In this document: positions 25,963 to 33,902 of the stretch, piece by piece
Layout: each line of letters starts with the position of its first letter
How positions within the stretch are numbered: position 1 is the first letter of the stretch
From: an actinobacterium acAMD-2
GTDB taxonomy: Bacteria; Actinomycetota; Actinomycetes; UBA12327
Direction: 5' to 3'
Length of the DNA: 49,738 nucleotides
NCBI GenBank assembly: GCA_000754455.1
Contig: JNSE01000021.1
Coordinates: forward strand, 1 to 49,738
Translations under genes and position numbers: made by a program
The notes under the pieces: model-generated
Databases searched by the model: none
Told to the model about the DNA's origin: nothing
The model's input: only the letters and a program-made list of their open reading frames with translations

Positions 25963-27182
25963 GCGTGGCGTCGTTCTAACACCACGACATCCACTGTCGC
26001 ATCAACTCCGGCTTTACCCACTCCTTCAGGAATGATCAACAACGCATTCGATTGAGACGATGCGATCAATGCGTGCTCACGATCGGCTGTAGGTCGCACT
26101 GCGTACACGCCGTCTTCGACATCAAGGTTTGCCGGAATGAAACTGCGCGCGTTGACCTGCGTATCAACATCACCTTTGAGCAGCGCTCTGACGATGGGTT
26201 GATGTACGGGCTCAAGTCCGAGCATGCGTCGAACCACTGGCCGCAAAATCATTTCAATGGAAACAAACGCTGCAGCCGGTTCGCACGGCACGATGATGAC
26301 GGGGATGGAGTCCGGCCCCACCCGGCCATGCCCCACCACGGAAATCGGCTCGGCGGACACGTCGGTGAACTCCACGCCGCCCACGCGATTGAGAACATCG
26401 CGTACCACGCCACGGGTGCGGGCTCCCGCGCCGTCAATGAGGACCACGAGGTCAGCGCGAACCAGTTGATCCTCAATCGTGGCGGCCAAGGTGCGCGCAT
26501 CAGTGGGTAAGGCAGGTATTCGGAAGGCCAAAGCACCAGCATCTCGTAGGGCCGCGGTCACTAAAGAGCCTGCGGATTCACTGACCTGTCCCGCGCCTAA
26601 CGCGTGCCCTGGTTCAACGAGTTCGGAGCCAACCGGGATCACCACTACACGCGGTCGCGGATTGACCGAAACGCGATCTGACCCCGCGGCAGCAATGAGT
26701 CCAAGGTGTGAGGATCGCAGTCGCGTATGAGCTGGAACCAACACCATCGACTTGCCGAGCACTCCACCAGCAGGAATGACAAAACTTTCTTGCGTCGGTG
26801 CCTGCTTAATGCTGACGCGAGCCACACCACCATCGGTCCACTCCGTGGGGATTACATACTCGGTGCCTTCGGGAATAGCAGAGCCAGCAGTAATGCGAGC
26901 ACCGAAACCAGACTGCACAGAAACTGCAGACGCGTCACCGGGGACGACATCGGCAACGATGGGCACTACGACAGGTGAGTCAGCTGAGGCACCTTGAACA
27001 TCGACCAACCGCACGCAATAACCATCGACTGAGGCGATCGCAACGGCGGGCACATCCACAGCGGAGACAACATCCGAAGCAACCGAACAACCCATGGCCT
27101 CGAGCAACGGAATCTCCAGCGACTCCAACGGTTTTACAGAGTCCACTATCGAGGAGACGAAAGCGTCAAAGCTTGCGCTCAT
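25959..27182 (-). CDS. glp: MoeA/gephyrin-like protein Glp
   Basis: 407 aa with the MoeA layout: N-terminal MoeA_N domain (PLLEAMGCSVASDVVSAVDV, ASVDGYCV), central MoCF domain, C-terminal beta domain. The catalytic loops are unusual: the usual GGVSxG region reads IDGAGARTRGVVRDVL and the usual PGNP reads VPCEPAAAF. This argues against molybdenum insertion and for the structural, divisome-linked Glp described in Corynebacterium. The sepX/glpR gene nearby and the absence of other molybdopterin genes support that reading. It overlaps both galU and rimJ by 4 bp. Confidence 0.88.
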   Translation of the reverse strand: MSASFDAFVSSIVDSVKPLESLEIPLLEAMGCSVASDVVSAVDVPAVAIASVDGYCVRLVDVQGASADSPVVVPIVADVVPGDASAVSVQSGFGARITAGSAIPEGTEYVIPTEWTDGGVARVSIKQAPTQESFVIPAGGVLGKSMVLVPAHTRLRSSHLGLIAAAGSDRVSVNPRPRVVVIPVGSELVEPGHALGAGQVSESAGSLVTAALRDAGALAFRIPALPTDARTLAATIEDQLVRADLVVLIDGAGARTRGVVRDVLNRVGGVEFTDVSAEPISVVGHGRVGPDSIPVIIVPCEPAAAFVSIEMILRPVVRRMLGLEPVHQPIVRALLKGDVDTQVNARSFIPANLDVEDGVYAVRPTADREHALIASSQSNALLIIPEGVGKAGVDATVDVVVLERRHA

Positions 27183-28084
27183 CCGCTGGAGTCCTGACGC
27201 ACGAAATCGCGCAGCCAGTGGCTGAAGGCCGGTCCTAGATCTTGATGTTCCATGGCCAATTGGACGACGGCCTTGAGGTATTCCAAGCGATCGCCGGTGT
27301 CATAGCGCCGACCACTGAAGACCACACCCGTTAGACCCCCGCCAGCACCATCGAATCCTCGAGTTGCGAGCACATCGAGAGCATCCGTGAGTTGAATCTC
27401 ACCACCGCGACCAGGAGGTGTCGCCGCCAAGACATCAAAGACTGCAGGATCGAGCACGTAGCGTCCGATGACGGCTAAGTCGCTGGGAGCATCATCAACC
27501 GCAGGCTTTTCCACCAGGCCATCAATGGTCACTGCATCACCGATGAGCTCGCCGACTTTGGCAGAGCCATACTTTGAAATTTCGGACTCAGGAACGCGCA
27601 TCAAAGCCACGACGCTGCCGCCTCGCTCGGCACGCACCTCGAGCATTCTTTGCAAGAGTGGATCACGAGCATCAATGAGGTCGTCACCGAGCAGGACAGC
27701 GAAAGGTTCATCTCCAACCACATCTTTGGCACACAACACTGCATGCCCCAAACCGCGCGGTTCGTCCTGGTCAACCGTGGAGACCTGTGCCAATTGCGAA
27801 GCAACGTGGACTCGCGCCAACAATTCGGCATTGCCGCTGCGTTCAAGGGCAGCTTCTAGATCCGGGTTGGGTTGAAAGTGAGCCAGCACCGAACTCTTGC
27901 TCGCATTCGTCACCAAGACGACCTGATCTAAGCCCGCGGCCGCTGCCTCTTCGACGACGTACTGCAGTGCGGGCTGGTCGACTACGGGCAAGAGCTCTTT
28001 GGGAACGGCTTTGGTGGCAGGCAGGAACCGCGTCCCTAGCCCAGCGGCTGGAATCACCGCCTTGCGCACTTGAGCACTCGTCAT
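27179..28084 (-). CDS. galU: UTP-glucose-1-phosphate uridylyltransferase
   Basis: Makes UDP-glucose for surface polysaccharides. 302 aa from ATG 28084. Motifs: VIPAAGLGTRFLPATKAVPK, ELLPVVDQPALQYVVEEA, LGDDLID and GRYVLDPAVFDVL. The open frame extends to 28225 but overlaps the promoter of the divergent 5-FCL gene; ATG 28084 has TAGGCT seven bases upstream (leaderless). First gene of galU-glp-rimJ. Confidence 0.96.
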   Translation of the reverse strand: MTSAQVRKAVIPAAGLGTRFLPATKAVPKELLPVVDQPALQYVVEEAAAAGLDQVVLVTNASKSSVLAHFQPNPDLEAALERSGNAELLARVHVASQLAQVSTVDQDEPRGLGHAVLCAKDVVGDEPFAVLLGDDLIDARDPLLQRMLEVRAERGGSVVALMRVPESEISKYGSAKVGELIGDAVTIDGLVEKPAVDDAPSDLAVIGRYVLDPAVFDVLAATPPGRGGEIQLTDALDVLATRGFDGAGGGLTGVVFSGRRYDTGDRLEYLKAVVQLAMEHQDLGPAFSHWLRDFVRQDSSG

Positions 28085-28119
28085 GGCACCGAGCCTACCG
28101 AGCGCAGTACCGTCAGGGC
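28085..28119. promoter_or_regulatory. Compact divergent leaderless promoters, galU and 5-FCL
   Basis: Only 35 bp separate the two divergent ATG codons. On the minus strand TAGGCT (28092-28097) lies seven bases before galU; on the plus strand TACCGT (28108-28113) lies six bases before the 5-FCL gene. Their -10 elements are 10 bp apart, so polymerases cannot occupy both at once. Confidence 0.6.
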
Positions 28120-28755
28120 ATGAGCGAAGGCATGGAGGCGGCCACAATCGGTGCCCAAAAGAGCACTCTGCGTGATTCATTGCGGGCCCAACGTCACACA
28201 TTCGTGGCCTCGCATGCCGATGCACTTCACGACAGTGCGCTTGAGCTTGCTGAACGACTGGCTTGGTGGACGATGGTTCGGGGCGCAGGAACGGTTACGG
28301 CGTATGCCTCGCGTGGCGACGAACCACACACCGATGCCCTTCTTGATGCCATCAAGGCCCAAAGTGTTCGCGTGCTTCTCCCAGTGGTCACCTCTCCAAC
28401 GCAACTGCAGTGGAGTCCCTACCTTTCGTCAAGTGACCTCGAACTCAGCGAACGAGGAATCCGCGAACCGAACGGACCTCGATACGAATCCAACGTGCTT
28501 TCCGGCGTTGACTTGATGATCGTGCCGGCACTTGCCATAACCACCGACGGAGTGCGACTGGGTCAAGGTGGCGGGTATTACGACCGCGTGCTTTCGCTGG
28601 TTCGACCCGACGTGCCCATCATCGCCATGATTTACGACCACGAACTATTACCGGCCGGAGCCATTCCCCATGAGGCTCACGATGTTCGGGTGACCCACGT
28701 CTGCACCCCCAACGACGGCCTGCGCGCGGTGAAACCGGCTAGCGCAACGCCTTAA
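28120..28755 (+). CDS. 5-formyltetrahydrofolate cyclo-ligase
   Basis: Converts 5-formyl-THF to 5,10-methenyl-THF using ATP. 211 aa. Motifs: KSTLRDSLRAQRH at the N-terminus, VTAYASRGDEPHTDALL, and the C-terminal ATP/Mg motif GVRLGQGGGYYDRVL. Start ATG 28120 is set by the leaderless -10 element; the open frame runs further upstream into galU antisense. Neighbouring fmdB matches the mycobacterial Rv0992c-Rv0991c pair. Confidence 0.94.
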   Translation: MSEGMEAATIGAQKSTLRDSLRAQRHTFVASHADALHDSALELAERLAWWTMVRGAGTVTAYASRGDEPHTDALLDAIKAQSVRVLLPVVTSPTQLQWSPYLSSSDLELSERGIREPNGPRYESNVLSGVDLMIVPALAITTDGVRLGQGGGYYDRVLSLVRPDVPIIAMIYDHELLPAGAIPHEAHDVRVTHVCTPNDGLRAVKPASATP

Positions 28756-28822
28756 CGAGTCAAGGTCAGGGCGGGCATCAGCACCGAACCGGCTGTGGGG
28801 CATCATCGTGAGTAGTAAAAAG

Positions 28823-28838
28823 TGCAGCCCCGGCTGCA
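28823..28838. other. Palindrome TGCAGCC-CC-GGCTGCA
   Basis: 7-bp perfect arms in the 112-bp gap before fmdB, preceded by AAAA on the plus strand but without a T-run after it. On the minus strand it would be followed by TTTTTAC, so it could terminate antisense transcription. Role unknown. Confidence 0.35.
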
Positions 28839-28867
28839 AGAGGTTCACCATCAGTCTTGGAGCGCAA

Positions 28868-29164
28868 GTGCCCACCTACGAATACGCATGTAATGCGTGT
28901 GGCCATCAGTTTGAAGCCGTGCAGTCCTTTAGCGACGATGCATTGACCTCATGCCCTCAGTGCCAAGGCGAATTGCGCAAACTCTTCTCTTCTGTTGGTG
29001 TGGTCTTCAAAGGCTCTGGTTTTTACCGCACGGATAGTCGTAGCAGCCAATCAGCCAGCGAAACAGCCACGCCCGCGGCTTCTAGCTCGACAAGCACCAC
29101 AGACTCCACACCTGCTAAGCCAGCCGATAAACCTGCACCGGCCGCACCATCTGGGGATGCTTAA
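28868..29164 (+). CDS. FmdB-family zinc-ribbon regulator
   Basis: 98 aa. PTYEYACNACGHQFEAVQSF, then CPQCQGELRKLFSSVGVVF and KGSGFYRTD: a CxxC...CxxC zinc ribbon of the FmdB_reg family, followed by a Ser/Thr/Ala/Pro-rich disordered tail. Start GTG 28868 has GGAG five bases upstream and matches the usual MPTYEY start. A GTG at 28808 would add a Cys-containing extension (KKCSPGCK) and is less likely. Function unproved in the family. Confidence 0.9.
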   Translation: MPTYEYACNACGHQFEAVQSFSDDALTSCPQCQGELRKLFSSVGVVFKGSGFYRTDSRSSQSASETATPAASSSTSTTDSTPAKPADKPAPAAPSGDA

Positions 29165-29218
29165 CCCCTGCGCTGACGCCGTCATTCCTCGGCCAGTCAC
29201 GATCATCTGAACCGCGCT

Positions 29219-29224
29219 TAGGTT
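29219..29224 (+). promoter_or_regulatory. -10 element TAGGTT, leaderless start of the SAF gene
   Basis: TAGGTT, six bases (TGGGCA), ATG at 29231; no Shine-Dalgarno sequence. Confidence 0.55.
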
Positions 29225-29230
29225 TGGGCA

Positions 29231-29884
29231 ATGGCCGTCAGGATCGATCCTCGGGAGTACCTCGCCACTGCGATCATCGCGCTTCGGCGCTATTCCTCAC
29301 AACGCAATCGTCGGATCGTGGCAGCACTTTGTGCTGTGTTCGCGGTGTTCCTCACACTTTCCAACCCCGAGGGTTCAGGGCAACAACGATCCGTGGTTGT
29401 CGCGCAGCGAGCCATTTCCGCTGGTGAAGTTCTCCGCCTTACCGACCTCACAACAGTGACGGTCTCCGGTGCACCATTGCCTCAGTCATTGACCGATCCC
29501 GTGGCCGGCGCCGGCCAACGTGCCGCTATTCCCATCCCTGCTGGCGGATTGATCACCACTAACCAACTCATCGGACCCGGACTGCTCGACAACGATCAAT
29601 ACGCGCTGGTGCCGCTACGACTGTCCGATGTGTCCCTGAGCAGCGTTCTGTCTGTGGGCGACTGGATCGACATCTTTGCGACCAAGGAAGGCAAAGAGTC
29701 GTCCCTGGTTGCATCCCGAGTGCGAGTGGCCGCGCTGCCACGTCGCACGACCAGCACAGGATTCGCCTCTACTTCAACAGAAAACTCCGTGGTACTCGTT
29801 GCCATCGTTCGCTCGCTCGCTGGGATGCTTGCTAGTGCTGGAGCTTCCGAGCAACTTTCGATCGCTATCCGCGCTTCTGACTAA
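29231..29884 (+). CDS. SAF-domain membrane protein, CpaB/RcpC-like
   Basis: 217 aa. One N-terminal membrane helix (RIVAALCAVFAVFLTLS), then a SAF domain (VVVAQRAISAGEVLRLTDLT, IPIPAGGLITTNQLIGPG) and a C-terminal RcpC-like beta region (DVSLSSVLSVGDWIDIFATK). CpaB/RcpC proteins belong to Flp/Tad pilus assembly, but no pilin or secretion ATPase gene is in this window, and single SAF proteins near fmdB and mscL occur in actinobacteria. Role unassigned. Confidence 0.85.
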   Translation: MAVRIDPREYLATAIIALRRYSSQRNRRIVAALCAVFAVFLTLSNPEGSGQQRSVVVAQRAISAGEVLRLTDLTTVTVSGAPLPQSLTDPVAGAGQRAAIPIPAGGLITTNQLIGPGLLDNDQYALVPLRLSDVSLSSVLSVGDWIDIFATKEGKESSLVASRVRVAALPRRTTSTGFASTSTENSVVLVAIVRSLAGMLASAGASEQLSIAIRASD

Positions 29885-29936
29885 TCCAGCAGACACTTCG
29901 CGCTAACGTGGCAACACATTCATGGCGGGAGTAACA

Positions 29937-30320
29937 GTGCTTCAGGGTTTTAAGGCTTTTGTCCTTCGCGGAAATGTTCTCGACCTAGCGGTCGCGGTGG
30001 TCATCGGTGCTGCATTTACCGCCATCGTCAACTCACTTCTGCGGGGCTTAGTCAATCCCCTCGTCGCCGCAATCTTGGGTCAACCCAACCTCGATAGTGT
30101 CGGGACCTTCACTGTTAATGGTGCTGACTTCAGCGTCGGCATCGTCTTGACGGCAATCATTAATTTCCTCGTCGTTGCGGCGGCAATCTATTTCATCGTG
30201 GTCTTGCCGATGAACAAACTGATGACCAGCCGGTTACTGCGCACCGAAGAAACAGTCGAGGATGCCTCAGAAGAAGTTGTCTTGCTACGTGAAATTAGAG
30301 ACGCGCTGAAAAACCGTTAA
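29937..30320 (+). CDS. mscL: Large-conductance mechanosensitive channel
   Basis: Emergency osmotic release valve. From GTG 29937 the protein begins VLQGFKAFVLRGNVLDLAVAVVIGAAFTAIV, matching the family N-terminus; GGGAG lies five bases upstream. The frame is open to ATG 29922, adding five atypical residues. 127 aa with TM1 (LAVAVVIGAAFTAIVNSLL) and TM2 (VGIVLTAIINFLVVAAAIYFIVV), and an acidic/basic C-terminal helix. Its stop overlaps the opposing 45-codon gene. Confidence 0.96.
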   Translation: MLQGFKAFVLRGNVLDLAVAVVIGAAFTAIVNSLLRGLVNPLVAAILGQPNLDSVGTFTVNGADFSVGIVLTAIINFLVVAAAIYFIVVLPMNKLMTSRLLRTEETVEDASEEVVLLREIRDALKNR

Positions 30321-30454
30321 CCGTGATGAGGTGGCACTTCGCGCAGGAAGCGCTCGTCATCTTCGCGATCAGCACCGCGCCAATCATCTGAGCCCGAATC
30401 AGCGGGATCATTTTCGTCCGAGGTTGTTTCTGGAAACAACGGATCGTGGATCAC
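30317..30454 (-). CDS. Small acidic 45-aa protein
   Basis: Unrecognised small gene on the minus strand. GTG 30454, stop TAA 30317-30319 overlapping the mscL stop. The product starts VIHDPLFPETTSDEND, contains DSGSDDWRGADRED and ends DERFLREVPPHHG; strongly acidic, no hydrophobic stretch. Support: CAGACT lies exactly six bases before the GTG (leaderless geometry seen repeatedly here), and the DERFLxxxPPHH ending recalls short conserved actinobacterial proteins (from memory). It fills an otherwise empty 169-bp gap. Function unknown. Confidence 0.6.
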   Translation of the reverse strand: MIHDPLFPETTSDENDPADSGSDDWRGADREDDERFLREVPPHHG

Positions 30455-30489
30455 ATGGATAGTCTGGCACGATTGACGAAGGGGTTGCC

Positions 30490-31479
30490 ATGGCCATCAC
30501 TGGGCTGAACCACGTCGGGCTGTCCACGCCTGACCTTGATCGGGCCAATGCGTTTTACAGAGACGGATTGGGCTTTAGCGAGATCATCTCGTTCGCTTGG
30601 CCGGTGGGCACCCCAGGAGCTGATGCTGGTTTGGGACTTACCGATACGGCAGCCAGCGTGACCGTGCTCTTAACCGGCAATTCCTACCTTGAGGTCCTGC
30701 AATTTGATAGCCCCCAACCGATCGCTTTTGATTCCCCACCCACGCTGCGTCGTGAGGGGATTAGCCATATCGGATTGGAAGTTACTGACCTAGACAGTGC
30801 GACTGACCTGGTGGTTGCTAGCGGTGGAGCTGTTGATGCGAGCTTGCCAGCCACGAATAACTCGCGACTCGTCCGCGACCCTGATGGCAACATCATCGAG
30901 TTACACACGTCATCACCAGACGATCCACTCGACTACCGCCAATTGCGCGTTCACACCCCCGGTGGACTTGACGGGGAACCGCAGCCATTCACACCGGCCC
31001 GAAGAGACGTGGTGAAGGGCTTAAGTTTCGCCGGGATCACCACCGCGCGCACTGCGGATCTCACTGATTTCTACAAGCACGCCAATCTCAACCCAAACGT
31101 CACATCGTCGTGGGAATCCAGTGCGGGTGCCCCGCGCGCGGCACTCGCCACTGCAGAGAGCGGAACCTCAACCCCTGTGAACATTGGTAACTCCTACTTA
31201 GAGTTCATTGAATTTCGTGACCAACCAATTGCCCTCAAACCAACGGACGCGCGCATCATTGAGTACGGGTTTAACCACCTGTGCTTTGACGTGGTGGCGA
31301 TTGAATCGACTCATCAAGCCTTAACCCAGGCCGGAATGACCTGCTTTGCTCCCTGGATCAACATGCCCGGGGGAACCTCAGCTATGGGCTACGCACTCGA
31401 TGTGTCCCGAAATCCCGTTGAGTTGCTTGAGCACCTCAGTGCACGCTCAATCATGTGGCCAGGCCACCTGTCCGTCTAG
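30490..31479 (+). CDS. Two-domain VOC (glyoxalase/bleomycin-resistance/extradiol dioxygenase fold) protein
   Basis: 329 aa with two VOC modules, residues about 1-140 (ITGLNHVGLSTPDLDRANAF, ISHIGLEVTDLDSA, DPDGNIIELH) and about 175-320 (KGLSFAGITTARTADLTDFY, FNHLCFDVVAIEST, VELLEHLS). The first module keeps metal-ligand candidates H8 and the Glu of IIELH. Many such proteins are dioxygenases, epimerases or lyases. ATG with GAAGGGG five bases upstream. It begins a catabolic-looking cluster and converges on a TetR gene with a 4-bp overlap. Confidence 0.85.
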   Translation: MAITGLNHVGLSTPDLDRANAFYRDGLGFSEIISFAWPVGTPGADAGLGLTDTAASVTVLLTGNSYLEVLQFDSPQPIAFDSPPTLRREGISHIGLEVTDLDSATDLVVASGGAVDASLPATNNSRLVRDPDGNIIELHTSSPDDPLDYRQLRVHTPGGLDGEPQPFTPARRDVVKGLSFAGITTARTADLTDFYKHANLNPNVTSSWESSAGAPRAALATAESGTSTPVNIGNSYLEFIEFRDQPIALKPTDARIIEYGFNHLCFDVVAIESTHQALTQAGMTCFAPWINMPGGTSAMGYALDVSRNPVELLEHLSARSIMWPGHLSV

Positions 31480-32138
31480 GAAGCTACAAGGCCTGCGGGT
31501 GTCAGCGAGGCGTTGCGTACCGAATCCAACCGCGTTGAGTCCGCCATGATCGCTCGCAAGATGTAGTCAGCACCCTTTTCCGCATCCAGTTCGACGGTCT
31601 CGCTCGGAGCCATGGTCTTGATGCGGTGATGAGCATTCAAACTGCCCACGACCATGAGACGAATGAACTCCGGGTCTTCATTGATAAACACACCACTAGC
31701 AACGCCATCTGTGATGATGTCGCGCATGTACCTGGTGATCGCTTCAAAACGTGGCAGCCAATGCTGGCCATCAACGGAGTTCAAAAAGTCGTAGTCCATG
31801 AGACCAACGAGTTGGTATGGCGAAGTGACGACATGCACCATGGCCCATCGACAGAAGGTGTAGAGACGAACATCGGCTGGTTCATCAAGGGCAGCCACCT
31901 GGCGCAAATGCGTCAACGTTGAGCCCCAGGCATATTCCAGAAGCTCCTCGGCGATGGCGGCCTTGTTGTCAAAGTGGTGGAACAGCGAGGGCTGGCGAAT
32001 TCCTACGGCACCGGCGATATCGCGTGTTGAGGTGCCGAAATATCCATGCTGGGTAAACAGGATGGACGCCTCGCGCAAAATACGTTCGCGCGTGGAGGAC
32101 GCCTGGGCAGTGGGGCGGGAAAACTCAGTCATAGTCAC
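31476..32138 (-). CDS. TetR-family regulator
   Basis: 220 aa. N-terminal HTH (RERILREASILFTQHGYFGT, STRDIAGAVGIRQPSLFHHF); C-terminal helical domain includes VRLYTFCRWAMVHVVTSPYQ. GTG 32138 is preceded by TAGGTT and six bases. Repeats upstream look like its own operator. Probable control of the surrounding VOC, SBP, SDR or acyl-CoA genes (inference). Confidence 0.9.
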   Translation of the reverse strand: MTMTEFSRPTAQASSTRERILREASILFTQHGYFGTSTRDIAGAVGIRQPSLFHHFDNKAAIAEELLEYAWGSTLTHLRQVAALDEPADVRLYTFCRWAMVHVVTSPYQLVGLMDYDFLNSVDGQHWLPRFEAITRYMRDIITDGVASGVFINEDPEFIRLMVVGSLNAHHRIKTMAPSETVELDAEKGADYILRAIMADSTRLDSVRNASLTPAGLVAS

Positions 32139-32144
32139 CCCGCC

Positions 32145-32150
32145 AACCTA
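32145..32150 (-). promoter_or_regulatory. -10 element TAGGTT of the TetR gene
   Basis: Six bases (GGCGGG) separate it from GTG 32138 on the minus strand, predicting a leaderless mRNA. Confidence 0.5.
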
Positions 32151-32167
32151 GGGGCCGTGGTTTGTCA

Positions 32168-32217
32168 GCCTATCGGGAGGGGGTAGTTCTGCCTATCATT
32201 ACTGCCCAAACGATAGG
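32168..32217. promoter_or_regulatory. Candidate TetR operator: three CCTATC(G/A) motifs
   Basis: GCCTATCG at 32168-32175, GCCTATCA at 32191-32198 and the reverse complement CGATAGG at 32211-32217, upstream of the tetR -10 element and just after the stop of the next gene. Two direct and one inverted copy, with 23 bp between the direct ones (about two helical turns), suit a dimeric repressor acting on its own promoter. Confidence 0.5.
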
Positions 32218-32219
32218 GG

Positions 32220-33902
32220 TCACGAGCCGGAAAGGCTCACCACGTCCAACGGGATCGAACCGTCAAGACGGACCACTAAGCCAGTGAGCGCACCTTCACG
32301 AACCAAGGCGCTGTGCGCTCGCGCAGTCAGCGCGAGCGCCTGAATGGGATCAAGAACGACGCGAACGAAATCTCCAGAACCCTTGTCCGCAGCTGGACCA
32401 AAGGCAGGTGCCGACAACTGCACGCCATAGCTTGTGGTGGCATCGGTTACCGGCCAACCCGATCCTTGTCCGCCCGTGATCGCCCACTGCCTGGTGACAT
32501 CAGCAGCAAGTCCTACGCGCGGTGAAAAAGAAACGATCGCCAGTTGAAAGTTCCCGGAGGCAAGTGCCGCGGCATAGCGACCAGTTGAACGCGATTTCAC
32601 CGTAATGGTTAAGCCCGCCGACTTCGCCTGACGAGCAACGAGTGTGGCTTGTGCCAACGCGTCAGGATTGCCTGATCGAACCAACAGCGACAACTTGCGC
32701 GATTTTTTGGGCAACAATGACACTGCAGTTTTCGCGAGTTCAAGATCGCGGGTGGGAATAGCAACATCCACGGCACCTGGCCAACCCGGAGGCACCAAAC
32801 CACCCGTGGGCTTAACTGCTCCCTCTTGACTATCTACCAGCGCGGCAATATCGAGACTGGCCTCAACGGCAATGCGAACGTTGTTATCGCGGGTGGGGCG
32901 ATCAGATCGAAACAAGAGGGCGCTTACGCGTCCGGGCAAGGACGAATTGACCAGAGACCCGGTTCCCGAGCCTGCAGGCGAGGGAAAAACGGGGGTGGGG
33001 CTGGCCGTCGGGGCAGGTGACTTCGTCGAACTCGGTTGTGGGCTGGCGCTGGCCGAAGGGCTCGCGCTGGGGCTGACTGCGGTGTTCACCGGATTTGCTT
33101 TACGCGGATCAACCACCACATCACCACCGTCAGCGATGAAAGATTCAGCGCTGGCCGAATCACTTAACTTTTGTACCGTGATCGTGTTTGGCCCTACTTG
33201 TGTGGGTGCGTAGTACATCGAATTTCGACGCAGAACCAACTCGTCAGAAGACTTCTTTAACTTGTCCGCGACATAGGGCCCACATGAAACAGGATTCCTA
33301 AAGTACGTTTCGCGATCCGTGCCCCCGTAGTTGTCCTGGATGCAACCAAACTCAGGAGCGGCAAAGACCGTTCGATCCAACAACGCATTGGCGGCTCGAA
33401 GTTTGACCACCACCGTTTGCGGATCTGTGGCTGTGGCCGAAACAAAGAAGGAGCCTTGATTGTCAGCGCCAAAGCGACCGGTGAGCGATTGCTGGGCTGC
33501 GCCTTGCGTTAAACCAAAGGCGATGTCCTCGGAATTCAGCGTGCTGCCATCGGCAAACATCAGACCTGACCGCACAGCCACAGTCCAGTTAAGGCCAGCA
33601 GCATCTGAACTCACCGACGTCGCCAGTCCAGCGCTAGGAGCCGAGCCATCAGCAGCCGGTCGCAATAACGGAGCCATTACCAAGGGGCCCAACGTTCGCA
33701 CTGTTGAATCCGGTGCCAGGGTTGGATCCCACGTCGTGGTCGGAAGTGCGTCAACCACTGCAACTGACAGCGCTCCGCCAGCAACAACATTGGCTGACGA
33801 AGTCTCAATGATGGTGGGAGATGCCACTGGGTCATTAGAAGAACAACCGGCCATCACTACTGCTAAGCAAACGAGTGCCACGAGTTGAATCGGCCGCTTC
33901 AC
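32220..33902 (-). CDS. Oligopeptide/nickel-type ABC substrate-binding lipoprotein (SBP_bac_5) with Ser/Pro/Ala-rich insert
   Basis: 560 aa. Lipobox VMAGC (Cys20). Family-5 binding-protein features: VVDALPTTTWDPTLAPDS, VRSGLMFADGSTLNSEDIAF, SCGPYVADKLKKS, LVLRRNSMYYAP. Residues about 271-320 are a low-complexity linker of Ser, Pro, Ala and Thr, splitting the fold between its two lobes; this is unusual and may be an O-mannosylation target. No permease or ATPase genes are nearby. The SDR gene overlaps its start by 4 bp. Confidence 0.83.
   Translation of the reverse strand: MKRPIQLVALVCLAVVMAGCSSNDPVASPTIIETSSANVVAGGALSVAVVDALPTTTWDPTLAPDSTVRTLGPLVMAPLLRPAADGSAPSAGLATSVSSDAAGLNWTVAVRSGLMFADGSTLNSEDIAFGLTQGAAQQSLTGRFGADNQGSFFVSATATDPQTVVVKLRAANALLDRTVFAAPEFGCIQDNYGGTDRETYFRNPVSCGPYVADKLKKSSDELVLRRNSMYYAPTQVGPNTITVQKLSDSASAESFIADGGDVVVDPRKANPVNTAVSPSASPSASASPQPSSTKSPAPTASPTPVFPSPAGSGTGSLVNSSLPGRVSALLFRSDRPTRDNNVRIAVEASLDIAALVDSQEGAVKPTGGLVPPGWPGAVDVAIPTRDLELAKTAVSLLPKKSRKLSLLVRSGNPDALAQATLVARQAKSAGLTITVKSRSTGRYAAALASGNFQLAIVSFSPRVGLAADVTRQWAITGGQGSGWPVTDATTSYGVQLSAPAFGPAADKGSGDFVRVVLDPIQALALTARAHSALVREGALTGLVVRLDGSIPLDVVSLSGS

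Noticed and set aside
28808..28867. N-terminal extension of FmdB with CSPGC
   Set aside because: The GTG at 28868 has a good Shine-Dalgarno sequence and the standard MPTYEY-like start; the extension has neither promoter nor RBS support.
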